Shown: positions 10,060 to 19,456 of the stretch, piece after piece
How positions within the stretch are numbered: position 1 is the first letter of the stretch
Layout: each line of letters opens with the position of its first letter
From: Candidatus Zhuqueibacterota bacterium
Lineage (GTDB): Bacteria; Zhuqueibacterota; Zhuqueibacteria; Oceanimicrobiales; Oceanimicrobiaceae
Direction: 5' to 3'
Assembly: GCA_029262005.1 (NCBI GenBank)
Contig: JAJDAG010000003.1
Span: 1-64,000 of the forward strand
DNA: 64,000 nucleotides
The notes under the pieces: model-generated
Told to the model about the DNA's origin: nothing
Databases searched by the model: none
Seen by the model: only the letters and a program-made list of their open reading frames with translations
Position numbers and translations under genes: made by a program

Positions 10060-12276
10060 TCACGATGCTGCGCCACGGGTTTTTCGTGAGGTTGCAGCAA
10101 CCCGGGTCTTTTTCACAGTACCATTACTTGCCCTGGCCGGCTTTTTCCCGGCAGGCTGCGGCGTTGCCGTAGCACCTTTGCGCTCAACCATTTGCGCCCA
10201 AATGTCATCCATAAGTTCAACCGAACGCACCCCCTCTTCCGCGGAGATTGGCAAAGGCGAATCGTCAAGAATACTTTTGTAAAACAGGCGAATGAGCGTT
10301 TCATTGCCTTGATACATATTGTATTTGCCCAAAACACCGATAAAAATATTGCGCAATGCGGCGCCCAACAAAACCTTCGCTTGAGAAATACTGCTCAAGC
10401 TTCGGCTGATTACGCGGGGCAGTTTGGTACTCGGCTTATCCAGAAAAACCGTTTTGTTGAGGAAATCAACCCGCAACGTACCATCAGTCCCATAAATATT
10501 AACAAACAGGTAGCGTGGCGACACTGCCATGGACATGTTCAACAAGCCACCCATTTTCTCGTTTTCAAAAGTCACGCGCAACTCATCGCTCGCCATGTGC
10601 GGCACGATACGATGAAATTTTGCCTGAACAGCTTGAACCGTAGCATCCCCCATCACATCCAGCAGCAGAGAAATCGGGTGAGAAATAAAATTCTGGTAGA
10701 GCGAGCCAGGCATGTCGTATGCCCAGTTCTTACCGCCTTCGTAAGTCAGATAACGGCTTTTGCTGTCGGAACTGTACGAAGTGCCGTACCAGCTTTCAAC
10801 ATAAGTAACCCGGCCGAGTGCACCGGAGGCTAGTACATTTCTCGCGTCGATCATCACCTTGTCGAAAACATGATTGTGGCCTGCACACAATTTGACTTTT
10901 TGGCGCTTTGCTGCGTTGAGCATTTTTCTGGCATCGGCCCCGTTCAGAGCAAATGGTTTTTCAACAAATACATGGCAGCCTTTTTTTGCTGCAGCAATGC
11001 TGATTTCGGCGTGACTTTGTGCAGGCGTGCACACATGAACAACATCGAGCTGCTCTTGTTCCAGCATCTCCTGATATGTTTCATAGGTATTTACAATACC
11101 ATACTTTTTCGCCATCGCCTTGCGTGCATCTTCCAAAGGATCACAAAGCGCCACAACCTCAGCATTTTGCAATCGTTTCAAGGCGTCCAAATGCGGGCCG
11201 CTGATGACGCCGCAACCGGCGATTCCGACTCGCAAAGTACCGCCGACAGTTATCGGTACCCGAAAATCATCGTTGGCGATTTTTCGTTTGGAGCGACTCT
11301 GCTGTTTGTGCCACAACATCGTGTCGCGCACGCTTTGCCTGAAATCCCGTTGCGGTTTCCAGCCCAACTCTGTTTTCAACTTTTCACTTGAATAAGAAAA
11401 TGGCACGGCACACAATTTCATGTATGAAAGTGGCAGCGGTGAAGTCATGCCAACGAGACCCAAAATTTTGTCAGCGGACACGGACATGAATTTCATGAGC
11501 CCATAGGGCAACTTTACAGCAGAAAATTTAGGTTTGACATAGCGGCGCACTTCCTTAAAAAACTCAAGTTGCGTCATCTTTTCACTTTCAACCACATTGT
11601 AAGTTTTACCAGCAGCCGTTTTCTTGTCGATGCACAACTTCACTGCCTGAGCAATGCCCTCCACATGCGAAAGTGGCAGTGGTAAACGGCCGTCGCCAAC
11701 AATCAGGTAGCGGTTACCACCTGCGGCGAATCCGAGTCTGGAAAGAAAAAGCGGACCGCTCTTTCCGTAAATGGCAGCAGGCCGAAGAATTGTAGTCGCT
11801 AATTTTGACTCTGTATGATATTTGTTGACCAACTGCTCAGCTTCGATTTTGGTTTTGCAGTAATAGGTCTGATTTTCCTGCTCATACGGCATCGCTTCAT
11901 TAAAGCACGTCTCGGGCAAAGAGGCCGAATGATCATAAACAATAACCGAACTAATGAAAACAAATCGCCTGACTTTGGCTTTTACAGCCTGGTCCAGCAA
12001 ATGCCCGGTAGCTTCAACATTGATGGCATAAAAAGCCTCCCAACTGCCACGCAACGTGGCGGCAGCGTGCACAATCACATCAACACCTTTCGCGGCCTCG
12101 GCAATGCACTTTTCATCGTGTAAATCCCCACGAATAAGCCGGACGTTTTTTTCCTCAAGATATTTGGTATCGCTGGTTGGCCGTACAATGGTGACGAGTT
12201 CATGCTTTTCTTCTGAAAAAAGCGCAACCAGATGACGCCCGAGAAATCCGGCAGCGCCGGTAATTAATATTTTCAC
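10060..12276 (-). CDS. Fused SDR epimerase/dehydratase and Gfo/Idh/MocA oxidoreductase
   Basis: One reading frame joins two enzymes. Residues 1-325 are an extended short-chain dehydrogenase: TGAAGFLG at 6-13 binds NAD and Y139-x3-K143 is the catalytic pair. Residues 348-700 are a Gfo/Idh/MocA oxidoreductase: a second Rossmann motif GIAGCG at 351-356 and the EKP motif at 439-441 that carries the catalytic lysine. The last 30 or so residues are rich in Lys, Arg, Ala and Thr and look disordered. The start is a GTG at 12276, with AAGGAG 8 bases upstream. A longer frame begins earlier, but its extra 41 residues are cysteine- and arginine-rich and unlike the family. Together the domains would carry out two steps on a nucleotide sugar. 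The product is unknown. Confidence 0.88.
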   Translation of the reverse strand: MKILITGAAGFLGRHLVALFSEEKHELVTIVRPTSDTKYLEEKNVRLIRGDLHDEKCIAEAAKGVDVIVHAAATLRGSWEAFYAINVEATGHLLDQAVKAKVRRFVFISSVIVYDHSASLPETCFNEAMPYEQENQTYYCKTKIEAEQLVNKYHTESKLATTILRPAAIYGKSGPLFLSRLGFAAGGNRYLIVGDGRLPLPLSHVEGIAQAVKLCIDKKTAAGKTYNVVESEKMTQLEFFKEVRRYVKPKFSAVKLPYGLMKFMSVSADKILGLVGMTSPLPLSYMKLCAVPFSYSSEKLKTELGWKPQRDFRQSVRDTMLWHKQQSRSKRKIANDDFRVPITVGGTLRVGIAGCGVISGPHLDALKRLQNAEVVALCDPLEDARKAMAKKYGIVNTYETYQEMLEQEQLDVVHVCTPAQSHAEISIAAAKKGCHVFVEKPFALNGADARKMLNAAKRQKVKLCAGHNHVFDKVMIDARNVLASGALGRVTYVESWYGTSYSSDSKSRYLTYEGGKNWAYDMPGSLYQNFISHPISLLLDVMGDATVQAVQAKFHRIVPHMASDELRVTFENEKMGGLLNMSMAVSPRYLFVNIYGTDGTLRVDFLNKTVFLDKPSTKLPRVISRSLSSISQAKVLLGAALRNIFIGVLGKYNMYQGNETLIRLFYKSILDDSPLPISAEEGVRSVELMDDIWAQMVERKGATATPQPAGKKPARASNGTVKKTRVAATSRKTRGAAS

Positions 12277-12371
12277 AACTACATCTCCTTCGTTGTTCGT
12301 ATCGAAACGCAAATCAGCGAAAACATAAAAAATCTTTATTTTGCAACATGCACGAAACCGCACAGAAAGCC

Positions 12372-12393
12372 GGCCGGCAACAGTTTTCCGGCC
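12372..12393 (-). terminator. GC-rich hairpin after the GT39-like gene
   Basis: In the 173-base gap between the GT39-like gene and the SDR fusion gene, GGCCGG and CCGGCC arms are separated by a 10-base loop. It lies about 57 bases after the stop at 12450. There is no good U-run behind it, so it may be a weak terminator or only an RNA hairpin. Confidence 0.3.
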
Positions 12394-12449
12394 TGTCACA
12401 CCATTCTAAAAACACCGGAACAACAACCGACATCGCCGGTGGATAGCCA

Positions 12450-14129
12450 CTAATTAACCGCATTGGTAACTTCCTTCTGGCTCCACTTAAAAACAGACAC
12501 GGTTTTTCGATCTGACTCAAAAACCCGAGGTAAATTTGATACAAGAAAATCATGCACTTCGCCTGGGACGTAAACCTGATTCGAAAAACGGTAATTATCC
12601 ACCAAAAGCCAGCCGCTCGGGTTTTCTTGCAGTACCGTTTTCAGCTCAGTGAGATCATCAATAATGTCGGTGCCGCTGTAAAGATCAATGAAACGGCCAT
12701 CCGCAGCCACAATGTTATTCGTGATGGCCAGGTCAGCATTTGACCAATTCAAATTATATTCCGCCCGCCCCAAATAGTGTTGAACAGACAACGGCAGCGT
12801 GGACATGAGAACATCCGTTTCCGCCAATCTATGTTGCATAAATTTCGCAGCAGCCCGCCATTCATTATGGTAAATCGCACCGTTAAAATAGCCATCCTTC
12901 AATCTGGGAATTTTCTGGCCGAATCGAAACCCTGGAGTCAGAGGCAGCCACAACAAGCAGAGGAGCAGAGCAACCCTCTTCCGGGCATCCAAATGCTGCA
13001 ACCCATTCCCGAGATTTTTTAGTTTGGGACTAAGCAGCGCCCTCTCAAAAAACTCACTAATTCTGCTCAAGGCAAATGAAGCAACAATGAAAACAACCGG
13101 GTAAACGTTAAAAACATAATCACTTTTCCTATATTGAAAAACAAAACTGAACAGCAATACAGGAACGAACAAAGTTACCAGCGCGAAGACACCAGGCTTG
13201 TGCCACCTGCCCAAAATCAGCAAAGCGCCCACGCAAAAAAGTATATTTATCGGAAAATGAGCATCACCAAAAATGAACTCAAAAATGCGCCACTGATTTT
13301 GCGCTGAACCAACCTCTGCCCAGCCTGGTTGATAGCCGATAGCATATTGAGCAAAATCCCGAACCTGGGGTATAAAGCCGAAGAGCAGAGCAAGTCCCAA
13401 AAAACAGAGCAAAAAAACGCCGTACTTTGATTTCACACTCGCTGCAAAACCCGCTTTAAAAACAATTCGACCCGCCATTACCAGCACATAAGCGAACAAA
13501 CACACCAGGAACAGGGCTGTGTTTTGATGCGTCGTGTAGCTCATAACGAAGAAAATGCCCGCTAAAAGCAAAGAGGGCACGTGAATATTCCAGTCAGCAA
13601 GCAAACGCTTTAGTCCGGGAGAACCCTGGCGGTCAGCCACGCCAGTGCCTGGCCACCCGCCTTTTTCAAAGCCATGATAGAAAAAATACATGCCCGCCAG
13701 AAAGGTGAGCTGGAAAAGCGCATACATGCGACATGCCCTGGACCAACCGACTTCAAAAGGAGCAAATGAAATCATGATGGCAGCCAATAAAGCGGTGCGC
13801 TCATCAAACCAACGCCTGCTGACAAAATAAATCAATGGAATCATCAAAAAACCGAACACCGCCGAAGGCAACCTACTGGAAAATTCGGTTACACCAAAAA
13901 AATTAAAAGAAACAACAAGCGAGCGAGTCAGCAGCGGCGCCCTGGGATAAGCATACCCTGACGGCAGCAATGGCTCGCCAACGTCGGCCTGAGATTTGGC
14001 TGCTTCGACAAAATCAAGTTCATCGACCCAAAAGCTTGGTACTCCCAGGTTGGCAAACCGAAGGTACGCGCCAAATAATAACGCCCCCAAAAGCAGAACC
14101 CAGTGTAATTTTTGATATGAATTTGCCAT
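12450..14129 (-). CDS. Second GT39-like membrane glycosyltransferase
   Basis: A 559-residue polytopic membrane protein. After the first helix comes FWVDELDF, with D36-E37 at the catalytic acidic position of GT39/PMT-type enzymes. Ten or more further hydrophobic segments follow, then a soluble C-terminal region of about 150 residues. I chose the ATG at 14129. A TTG 7 codons upstream is possible but has no better ribosome site. The gene starts 24 bases after the GT2 gene, so they are likely cotranscribed. The role is probably transfer of a sugar from a polyprenyl-phosphate donor to a glycan, lipid or protein on the outer face of the membrane. It is only distantly similar to the GT39-like gene at 997, so it is not a recent duplicate. 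Confidence 0.8.
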   Translation of the reverse strand: MANSYQKLHWVLLLGALLFGAYLRFANLGVPSFWVDELDFVEAAKSQADVGEPLLPSGYAYPRAPLLTRSLVVSFNFFGVTEFSSRLPSAVFGFLMIPLIYFVSRRWFDERTALLAAIMISFAPFEVGWSRACRMYALFQLTFLAGMYFFYHGFEKGGWPGTGVADRQGSPGLKRLLADWNIHVPSLLLAGIFFVMSYTTHQNTALFLVCLFAYVLVMAGRIVFKAGFAASVKSKYGVFLLCFLGLALLFGFIPQVRDFAQYAIGYQPGWAEVGSAQNQWRIFEFIFGDAHFPINILFCVGALLILGRWHKPGVFALVTLFVPVLLFSFVFQYRKSDYVFNVYPVVFIVASFALSRISEFFERALLSPKLKNLGNGLQHLDARKRVALLLCLLWLPLTPGFRFGQKIPRLKDGYFNGAIYHNEWRAAAKFMQHRLAETDVLMSTLPLSVQHYLGRAEYNLNWSNADLAITNNIVAADGRFIDLYSGTDIIDDLTELKTVLQENPSGWLLVDNYRFSNQVYVPGEVHDFLVSNLPRVFESDRKTVSVFKWSQKEVTNAVN

Positions 14130-14153
14130 TTGTGATAAAATTACACCCAAACG

Positions 14154-15089
14154 CTACTGTGCATTTTCTGACTCTTCAGCGCTGTTTTTCACTGCCTTCA
14201 ACCCTTTCCAGAAACCAATTGTGTAAGCAACCAGACCAGCGAATATCAGTGGATAAAGTCCCCAAAATTGTAAAAATAATCCGCGATCATGTTTAAAAAA
14301 GCGTTTGGCTATGAGGAAAGTTCTGGCGAATGGAATCAGAGGGATCAAAACAGGGAGCTTTACCAGGATGCCACCCACCTGATCTTCCATGGTACGAACT
14401 TGAGCGCCACCAAAACCGATTTCATATTGATTCTTCAACACACTCTTAAGCGACATGCGATTATGGTGCTTCACCGTGATGCCATGATGAAAATAAATTG
14501 ACTCACCAAGCAGCTTGATTTTTCGACAAAAGAGTGCGTCGCTACCTTTAATCGTGTCTTCGATTTTGCCGATCTTGTCAAACACACTCTTTTTGAAAGA
14601 AATATTGCAAGTCGGGATGAAACGAACATCGCCCTCCGGCATGGTCGGCACCATCTCACTGAACTCAAGCAAGTATTCAGCAGTGCCGACAAAACTGCGC
14701 ACCGTGCCATTGGCCACGGGTCCACCCACCACATTCTTGCCATTTTTCTGCGATTCAATAATATTGTGAATCCAGGTGTCGTTTGCCTCACAATCCGTAT
14801 CAATAAAAGCGATGACTTCGCCCTGGGCGCGGGCAATTCCGGCGGTTCGGGCCGTGCCGGGAAAGGCTCGCTCTTTGAGATGTATTGGTGTCACAAAAGG
14901 AAAACGCTCCTGCAGAAACGGCGTAATGTCCGCTTCCGAGCTGTCGACGACAATCACCTCTACATCCGGCCGCTCTGCCTGTTCCCGAATCGAGTTGAGG
15001 CACAGAGGCAGCCACGCTTTCGAATTGTAAGAAGGGATGACAATTGAGAGAAAAATATCATCCCGCTGTTTTTCTTTGCTATCTTCCAT
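14154..15089 (-). CDS. Glycosyltransferase family 2 with C-terminal membrane region
   Basis: A GT-A glycosyltransferase of about 311 residues. The N-terminal strand SIVIPSYNS, the acidic VVDSS region and the metal/nucleotide-binding D97-T-D99 are all present. A FPGTARTAG stretch precedes the DxD, as in rhamnosyl/galactosyl GT2 enzymes. The C-terminus ends in hydrophobic segments (YPLIFAGLVAYTIGF), so it is likely membrane-associated. I chose the ATG at 15089. An upstream TTG at 15119 would add ten residues, and neither start has a strong ribosome site. It precedes the GT39-like gene by 24 bases. The donor sugar cannot be told. Confidence 0.85.
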   Translation of the reverse strand: MEDSKEKQRDDIFLSIVIPSYNSKAWLPLCLNSIREQAERPDVEVIVVDSSEADITPFLQERFPFVTPIHLKERAFPGTARTAGIARAQGEVIAFIDTDCEANDTWIHNIIESQKNGKNVVGGPVANGTVRSFVGTAEYLLEFSEMVPTMPEGDVRFIPTCNISFKKSVFDKIGKIEDTIKGSDALFCRKIKLLGESIYFHHGITVKHHNRMSLKSVLKNQYEIGFGGAQVRTMEDQVGGILVKLPVLIPLIPFARTFLIAKRFFKHDRGLFLQFWGLYPLIFAGLVAYTIGFWKGLKAVKNSAEESENAQ

Positions 15090-15190
15090 AATGAACTTTA
15101 TCCGGTCGTCCAGATACAAAATTAAGGGTATTGAGCATTATGCAGAACAAATCCTGAGAATTAATTCTGCGTGACAAATCAAAATGCGAA

Positions 15191-16204
15191 TTAGTTATCC
15201 CGTAAATATTCAGAAAGGCGCTCTTTATAAAAGTCGGCTGTTTCCTGAACACCTTTTGCCAGATCAACACGAGGCACCCAGCCAACAGCATCTTGAATTT
15301 TCTTGCAAGTGACTACAAACTTTTTGATATCAATGGCCTCGCGTGTTTCGGGAAACGGGATGTGTTTGTATTCACCCCTGCCAACGCTCTGAACAACCGT
15401 CTTTACCATATCCAGAAACACGGTTTCAACGCCGGAGCCAACAAAAAACAGCTCACCATTTGCCTTGTCAGACAAAGCCACGCGCACAAAAGCATCGACC
15501 ACATCGGTGATGTAGACGTAATCGCGTGTCTGGCTGCCCTCGCCATAAACAGTGATGGTCTGCCCCTGCATGGCATTTGCCATAAACCAGTTCAGGATGC
15601 CGTAAAAACCGGCGTGCATTTGGCAGCGCGGGCCGTACACATTATTCAGCCGCAGTGAAACCACCGGAAAATCATAAATTTTGCTGTACAGAAAAAGATA
15701 CTGTTCTCCGGCCATTTTGTTGATGCCGTAAACATCCGTGGGATTCTGCGGGTGCGCCTCATCAACCGGCATGTAAACCGGCTCGCCGATTTGGCCACGC
15801 GAGCCTGCGAAGATCACTTTGGGCTTGTTGCTGCTCACGCGGCAAGCCTCCAGTACATTGAGTGTGCCGGTGCAATTTATTTCAGTGTCGAGCTCCGGTT
15901 GTTCAATGGAGATCTCCCGACCGACCTGCGCTGCCATGTGGAAAACAATGTCTGTGCCCGCCGCCAGTTCGGTCAAAAGTTGCCGGTTGCGCACGTCGCC
16001 TTCGACAAAACGAAGACTTTGTTTTATTTCTTTAACATTGGCGTGATTCCAGCCGTACGGCTCAAGGCAAGCATCCAGTATCGTAACGTCTGCACCAAGT
16101 TCAACGCAGCGGTGCGCGATGTTGCTGCCGATAAAACCCAGCCCACCGGTAATGAAAACCTTTTTGCCATTCATGGCTGTATACTCAAAATCAGTATTAC
16201 TCAA
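15191..16204 (-). CDS. NAD-dependent nucleotide-sugar epimerase/dehydratase (extended SDR)
   Basis: A 337-residue extended SDR. NAD-binding TGGLGFIG is at 19-26 and the catalytic Tyr-x3-Lys is in VYGINK. The NNVYGPR and RDYVYITDVVDA motifs are those of UDP-glucose 4-epimerase and dTDP/GDP-sugar dehydratase relatives. The start is a TTG at 16204: GAGGAG lies 8 bases upstream and the codon overlaps the stop of the preceding gene (TTGA), a clear case of translational coupling. An ATG ten codons further in has no ribosome site. It likely makes an activated sugar for this locus. Epimerase versus dehydratase is not settled by the motifs I can see. Confidence 0.87.
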   Translation of the reverse strand: MSNTDFEYTAMNGKKVFITGGLGFIGSNIAHRCVELGADVTILDACLEPYGWNHANVKEIKQSLRFVEGDVRNRQLLTELAAGTDIVFHMAAQVGREISIEQPELDTEINCTGTLNVLEACRVSSNKPKVIFAGSRGQIGEPVYMPVDEAHPQNPTDVYGINKMAGEQYLFLYSKIYDFPVVSLRLNNVYGPRCQMHAGFYGILNWFMANAMQGQTITVYGEGSQTRDYVYITDVVDAFVRVALSDKANGELFFVGSGVETVFLDMVKTVVQSVGRGEYKHIPFPETREAIDIKKFVVTCKKIQDAVGWVPRVDLAKGVQETADFYKERLSEYLRDN

Positions 16205-17277
16205 TTCAACATCTCCTCAACTATCTTAGTCAATCTCTGTGAAAAAATAGCCAGGGTGCAATTTTTCTTAAAAACTGCGTGACCACTTGTGGCAATTTTT
16301 TCTTTTAGCACTTCATTTTTTTTTAGTTTAAGCACAGCATCTGCAATGGCCCCGGGATTCGCCCTCTCAACAAGCAAAGCGCTGTCACCATCTTTCAGCA
16401 ACTCCTGGACAGGTTCATTTTTTGCCGTTATCAGGGGCCGGGCTACAGCAATGGATTCGATGACTTTGTTGGTCAGAACACGCTCTGTACGTGGGTTTTC
16501 ACCAAAAATACCCAGACAGCAATCCGCACGAGACATGTAATCAGCAAGTTCATTGTAAGGCACCCAATCGATAAATGTGCAATTTTCAAGATTAAGGTCA
16601 CGAGCAAGTTGCATGTCTTGTTCATAGGTAATTCCGGTACCAATAATCTGAAAGTGCACCCCTTCATCACGCAACAAATCAGCAGCGCGGAGAATGTGTT
16701 TCACCCCATGGAAAGGCGCATACTCACCATGAAAATGGCACAAAAATTTGCCGTTCGTCTTTTTCTTTTCTTTGGGGTGCACCACTTTGTCGTCAGTGGC
16801 CAGGAAAATATGAAAAAACTTCTTTTCCGGAATACCGAATTTTTTTGCGTAGTCAAAAATATGGTCAACTGTTTCGAGAATAATGCGATCGGCCCAGCGC
16901 ATGGACAGAGCGTCCGACCACCAGTAAAAACGAGCGAGAAAACTGGTGGCTGCACCCTTGCCACGGTCGTGCACCATCGTGTCAAAAGTTGAAATGTACA
17001 CATCGTACAGAATTGGTTTGCGGGTGAGCAGTCGGATAAAAGGGAACAGAAGCTGCCCGTAAAAGCCAACCACAATCAAATCGCAGCCACGCTTCTTGCG
17101 GAAAAAATCCCAAATAACGCGGGGGTAATGTTTGAAAGATTTTGCCGGTGGCAGGCAAGTTACGACTTCATAACCTGCGGCCCGCAAACCGGTTAAAATC
17201 ATGTGCGTGCGTGAGTAGGTTTCCTCGCGGCCGGCGACAAAACAAATTTTAGCTTTCTTTTGCACGTATCTCTTCAC
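16201..17277 (-). CDS. Glycosyltransferase family 4 (GT-B)
   Basis: A GT-B glycosyltransferase of about 358 residues, with an N-terminal acceptor domain (ICFVAGREETYSRTHM) and a C-terminal donor domain containing LTNKVIESIAVARPLI, the conserved E-containing region of retaining GT4 enzymes. The open frame starts further upstream, but that part lies inside the GT2 gene at 17249 and encodes basic, unrelated sequence, so I place the start at a GTG at 17277 (overlapping the upstream stop by 29 bases). A GTG at 17265 preceded by GAAGAG is equally possible. Its own stop overlaps the TTG of the next gene, giving a tightly coupled run. Confidence 0.83.
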   Translation of the reverse strand: MKRYVQKKAKICFVAGREETYSRTHMILTGLRAAGYEVVTCLPPAKSFKHYPRVIWDFFRKKRGCDLIVVGFYGQLLFPFIRLLTRKPILYDVYISTFDTMVHDRGKGAATSFLARFYWWSDALSMRWADRIILETVDHIFDYAKKFGIPEKKFFHIFLATDDKVVHPKEKKKTNGKFLCHFHGEYAPFHGVKHILRAADLLRDEGVHFQIIGTGITYEQDMQLARDLNLENCTFIDWVPYNELADYMSRADCCLGIFGENPRTERVLTNKVIESIAVARPLITAKNEPVQELLKDGDSALLVERANPGAIADAVLKLKKNEVLKEKIATSGHAVFKKNCTLAIFSQRLTKIVEEMLN

Positions 17278-18238
17278 CCTGAAGCCTGTTACTGCTAATT
17301 TGGCTAACCTCCATTTTCTTAACACGAAATTGCGTGTCCTCAATCAATCGCCTGTTCGCACGAATGAGATCTGCCAGCAAACCAATCATGCCGATTTGAA
17401 AACCGATTAGCATGAGCACTGCCGACAGAATCAAAGATTGGATGTGTCCGCTGCCATCGCCAATGATAAAAAAATATACAAACCGCATAGAGACAATAAA
17501 ACCGATCCCAAAAGCGAGGCCACCAGCCAGAGAAAAAGTTTTTAAAGGCTCGTACATTGTATAAATTCGAAGAATCGTTGCCAATGACCGTTTGACATAT
17601 TTGGGAATGCTGGAAAACAAACGGGAATCGCGCAGCTTTTCATTTGTACCAACCGGCACATGGGTAATGGCGATGTTGCTCTTGCCCGCCTGAATGATTG
17701 TTTCAAGTGTGTAAGTAAAGCCGGACACCACATTCAATCTCAAAGCCGCATCAAGGCTGAAAGCACGGAATCCGCTGGTTGTATCTGGAATATTTGTGTC
17801 GGATATCTGGCGCACAACCCAACTTCCCAACTCTTGCAACCTTTTCTTTATGAACGAGAAATGTGCAATGTTGTCGATTTGCCGATCACCGACAACCATG
17901 TCCGCGGTGCGGTCAATGATTGGCTGGATCAATGCGGCAATACAACCGGCGTCATACTGATTATCGCCGTCTGTGTTAACAATCACATCGGCGCCAAGTT
18001 TTGCGCAAGCGTCCAGGCCGGTCATAAATGCCTCGGCAAGCCCTTTATTATTGGTATGACTGACGATATGATTTACACCGAGTTCACGCGCCACTTCAAT
18101 TGTACGGTCTGTGCTGCCGTCATCAATAATTAATGTTTCTATCGTGTCGATACCCGCAATTGCTTTGGGCAATGCACCGATGGTCTCCGGCAGCGTTTTC
18201 TCTTCATTGAGGCAAGGTATTTGAATTATAAGTTTCAA
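17249..18238 (-). CDS. DPM1/GtrB-like GT2 with two C-terminal membrane helices
   Basis: A 329-residue polyprenyl-phosphate-sugar-synthase-like GT2. N-terminal IIQIPCLNEE, nucleotide-binding IIDDGSTD (38-44) and metal-binding D90-G-D92 in NTDGDNQYD are intact. Two hydrophobic helices follow (about residues 235-295), then a basic tail. Such enzymes load glucose, mannose or similar onto polyprenyl phosphate at the cytoplasmic face. A stop codon lies just upstream of the TTG at 18238, which therefore is the earliest possible start. This is the first of three such GT2 genes in a row, a plausible donor source for the GT39-like transferases. Confidence 0.88.
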   Translation of the reverse strand: MKLIIQIPCLNEEKTLPETIGALPKAIAGIDTIETLIIDDGSTDRTIEVARELGVNHIVSHTNNKGLAEAFMTGLDACAKLGADVIVNTDGDNQYDAGCIAALIQPIIDRTADMVVGDRQIDNIAHFSFIKKRLQELGSWVVRQISDTNIPDTTSGFRAFSLDAALRLNVVSGFTYTLETIIQAGKSNIAITHVPVGTNEKLRDSRLFSSIPKYVKRSLATILRIYTMYEPLKTFSLAGGLAFGIGFIVSMRFVYFFIIGDGSGHIQSLILSAVLMLIGFQIGMIGLLADLIRANRRLIEDTQFRVKKMEVSQISSNRLQGEEIRAKES

Positions 18239-18325
18239 CTTGTTCTGCTATGATTATGTTTGAGGTTTATACCAACAGATAATTCGGATTTCACCTTTCG
18301 AGGGGAATCCGGGCTGTCCGGTTTC

Positions 18326-19324
18326 TTACTCAAGAACTTCCTCAATAGTGTATTCATTGATGTCCTTCGCGTGGGTAAAAATAATCATTTCACCAATCAA
18401 CCCAATGGATATCATTTGAATGCCGATGACAAGCAGCAGCGCACCTAAAAGTAACAACGGTCTACCGGCTATGGGACCGAACTCAAATAGACGGTAGAAA
18501 AACAGATAGGCGCTCATACCTGCACCGACCAAGGCAAAAACCAACCCAAGAAAACCAAGAAAATGCAGTGGCTTTTTCGAATAATTTGTCAGGAAAAAAA
18601 CCGACACAATATCAAGCGTTCTCTGGATGTATTCAGTAAAATACCGCGATTGCCTGAACTCACCGGTCAGTTGCTCAATCTTTTCATCCGTGACTTTATA
18701 ACCTTTGCGTTCGGCTAAAATGGGGAGAAAGATATTCAGGTTTCCGTAAAGTGGAATCTCCTGAAGCAACTGTTTGCTTGCCGCAAACACGCCACTGTTT
18801 GTGTCCTGCAATGCACTCTTCGATATCCATCGAATAATGGTATTGAAGGCCCGTGAGACAAACTGGTTCAATTCCGAATCCCGGCGAGGGTGGCGCAAAC
18901 CCATCACCAGATCATAGCCATCGTCTAACTTGGCCATTAGCGCCGGGACTTGGCTGGCATTAATTCGGACACGAGTCGTAAAGAAAACGATTTTATCGCC
19001 CCCGGCCTGCTTGAAGCCGGCGTCGAAAGCAGCAGCCTCGCCGAAGGAAGCACGCATACGGATGAGCTTTACACGTTTGTCCTTTTCAGCAACCTCTTTA
19101 AGCTCGCCCCATGAACTATCCGTGCTGCCGTCATCAACAAAGATAATTTCGTAATTCTTTTTTGTTTTGCCGAGCCCCGAAATCAGTGCGCCGTAGACGC
19201 TGCCTACCTCATCACCGATGTTGTGAACTGCAACAATAATCGACGCCTGGAGCTTCACCTTTGTTCTTGGCCGTTTGGCTACGCCATCCTTTTGCGCAGC
19301 TTTTTTTTCTGTTTCCACTTGCAT
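18326..19324 (-). CDS. GtrB-like GT2 lacking the DxD motif
   Basis: A 332-residue protein with the fold of polyprenyl-phosphate glycosyltransferases: N-terminal IIVAVHN, IIFVDDGSTDSSW with D64-D65, a SFGEAAAFDAGF helix and two C-terminal membrane helices (about 235-310). Where the catalytic D-x-D-L-Q motif should be (residues 115-121) it reads FTTRVRI, so the metal-binding aspartates are missing although sequence on both sides aligns well. No frameshift is apparent. The ATG at 19324 has GAGGAA at good spacing; a longer frame begins at a TTG. It may be a regulatory or scaffold partner of the active neighbours at 17249 and 19457, or use a metal-free mechanism. Confidence 0.82.
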   Translation of the reverse strand: MQVETEKKAAQKDGVAKRPRTKVKLQASIIVAVHNIGDEVGSVYGALISGLGKTKKNYEIIFVDDGSTDSSWGELKEVAEKDKRVKLIRMRASFGEAAAFDAGFKQAGGDKIVFFTTRVRINASQVPALMAKLDDGYDLVMGLRHPRRDSELNQFVSRAFNTIIRWISKSALQDTNSGVFAASKQLLQEIPLYGNLNIFLPILAERKGYKVTDEKIEQLTGEFRQSRYFTEYIQRTLDIVSVFFLTNYSKKPLHFLGFLGLVFALVGAGMSAYLFFYRLFEFGPIAGRPLLLLGALLLVIGIQMISIGLIGEMIIFTHAKDINEYTIEEVLE

Positions 19325-19456
19325 TAATAAATTTCCTCGCAGCAAATATTATGTTATCCTAAAACCCAACTTTATATCCAATTGGATACCCGTCGCCGGC
19401 GCAGAAGCGAAGAACAAAACCGCGAACGAACACCACGACAAGGAACACCCGGTGCG

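Noticed and set aside
10192-11391. Two long plus-strand frames opposite the SDR/oxidoreductase fusion
   Set aside because: Both lie inside the fusion gene, on the other strand, and show no domain; they contain many Cys, His and Arg residues typical of antisense frames.
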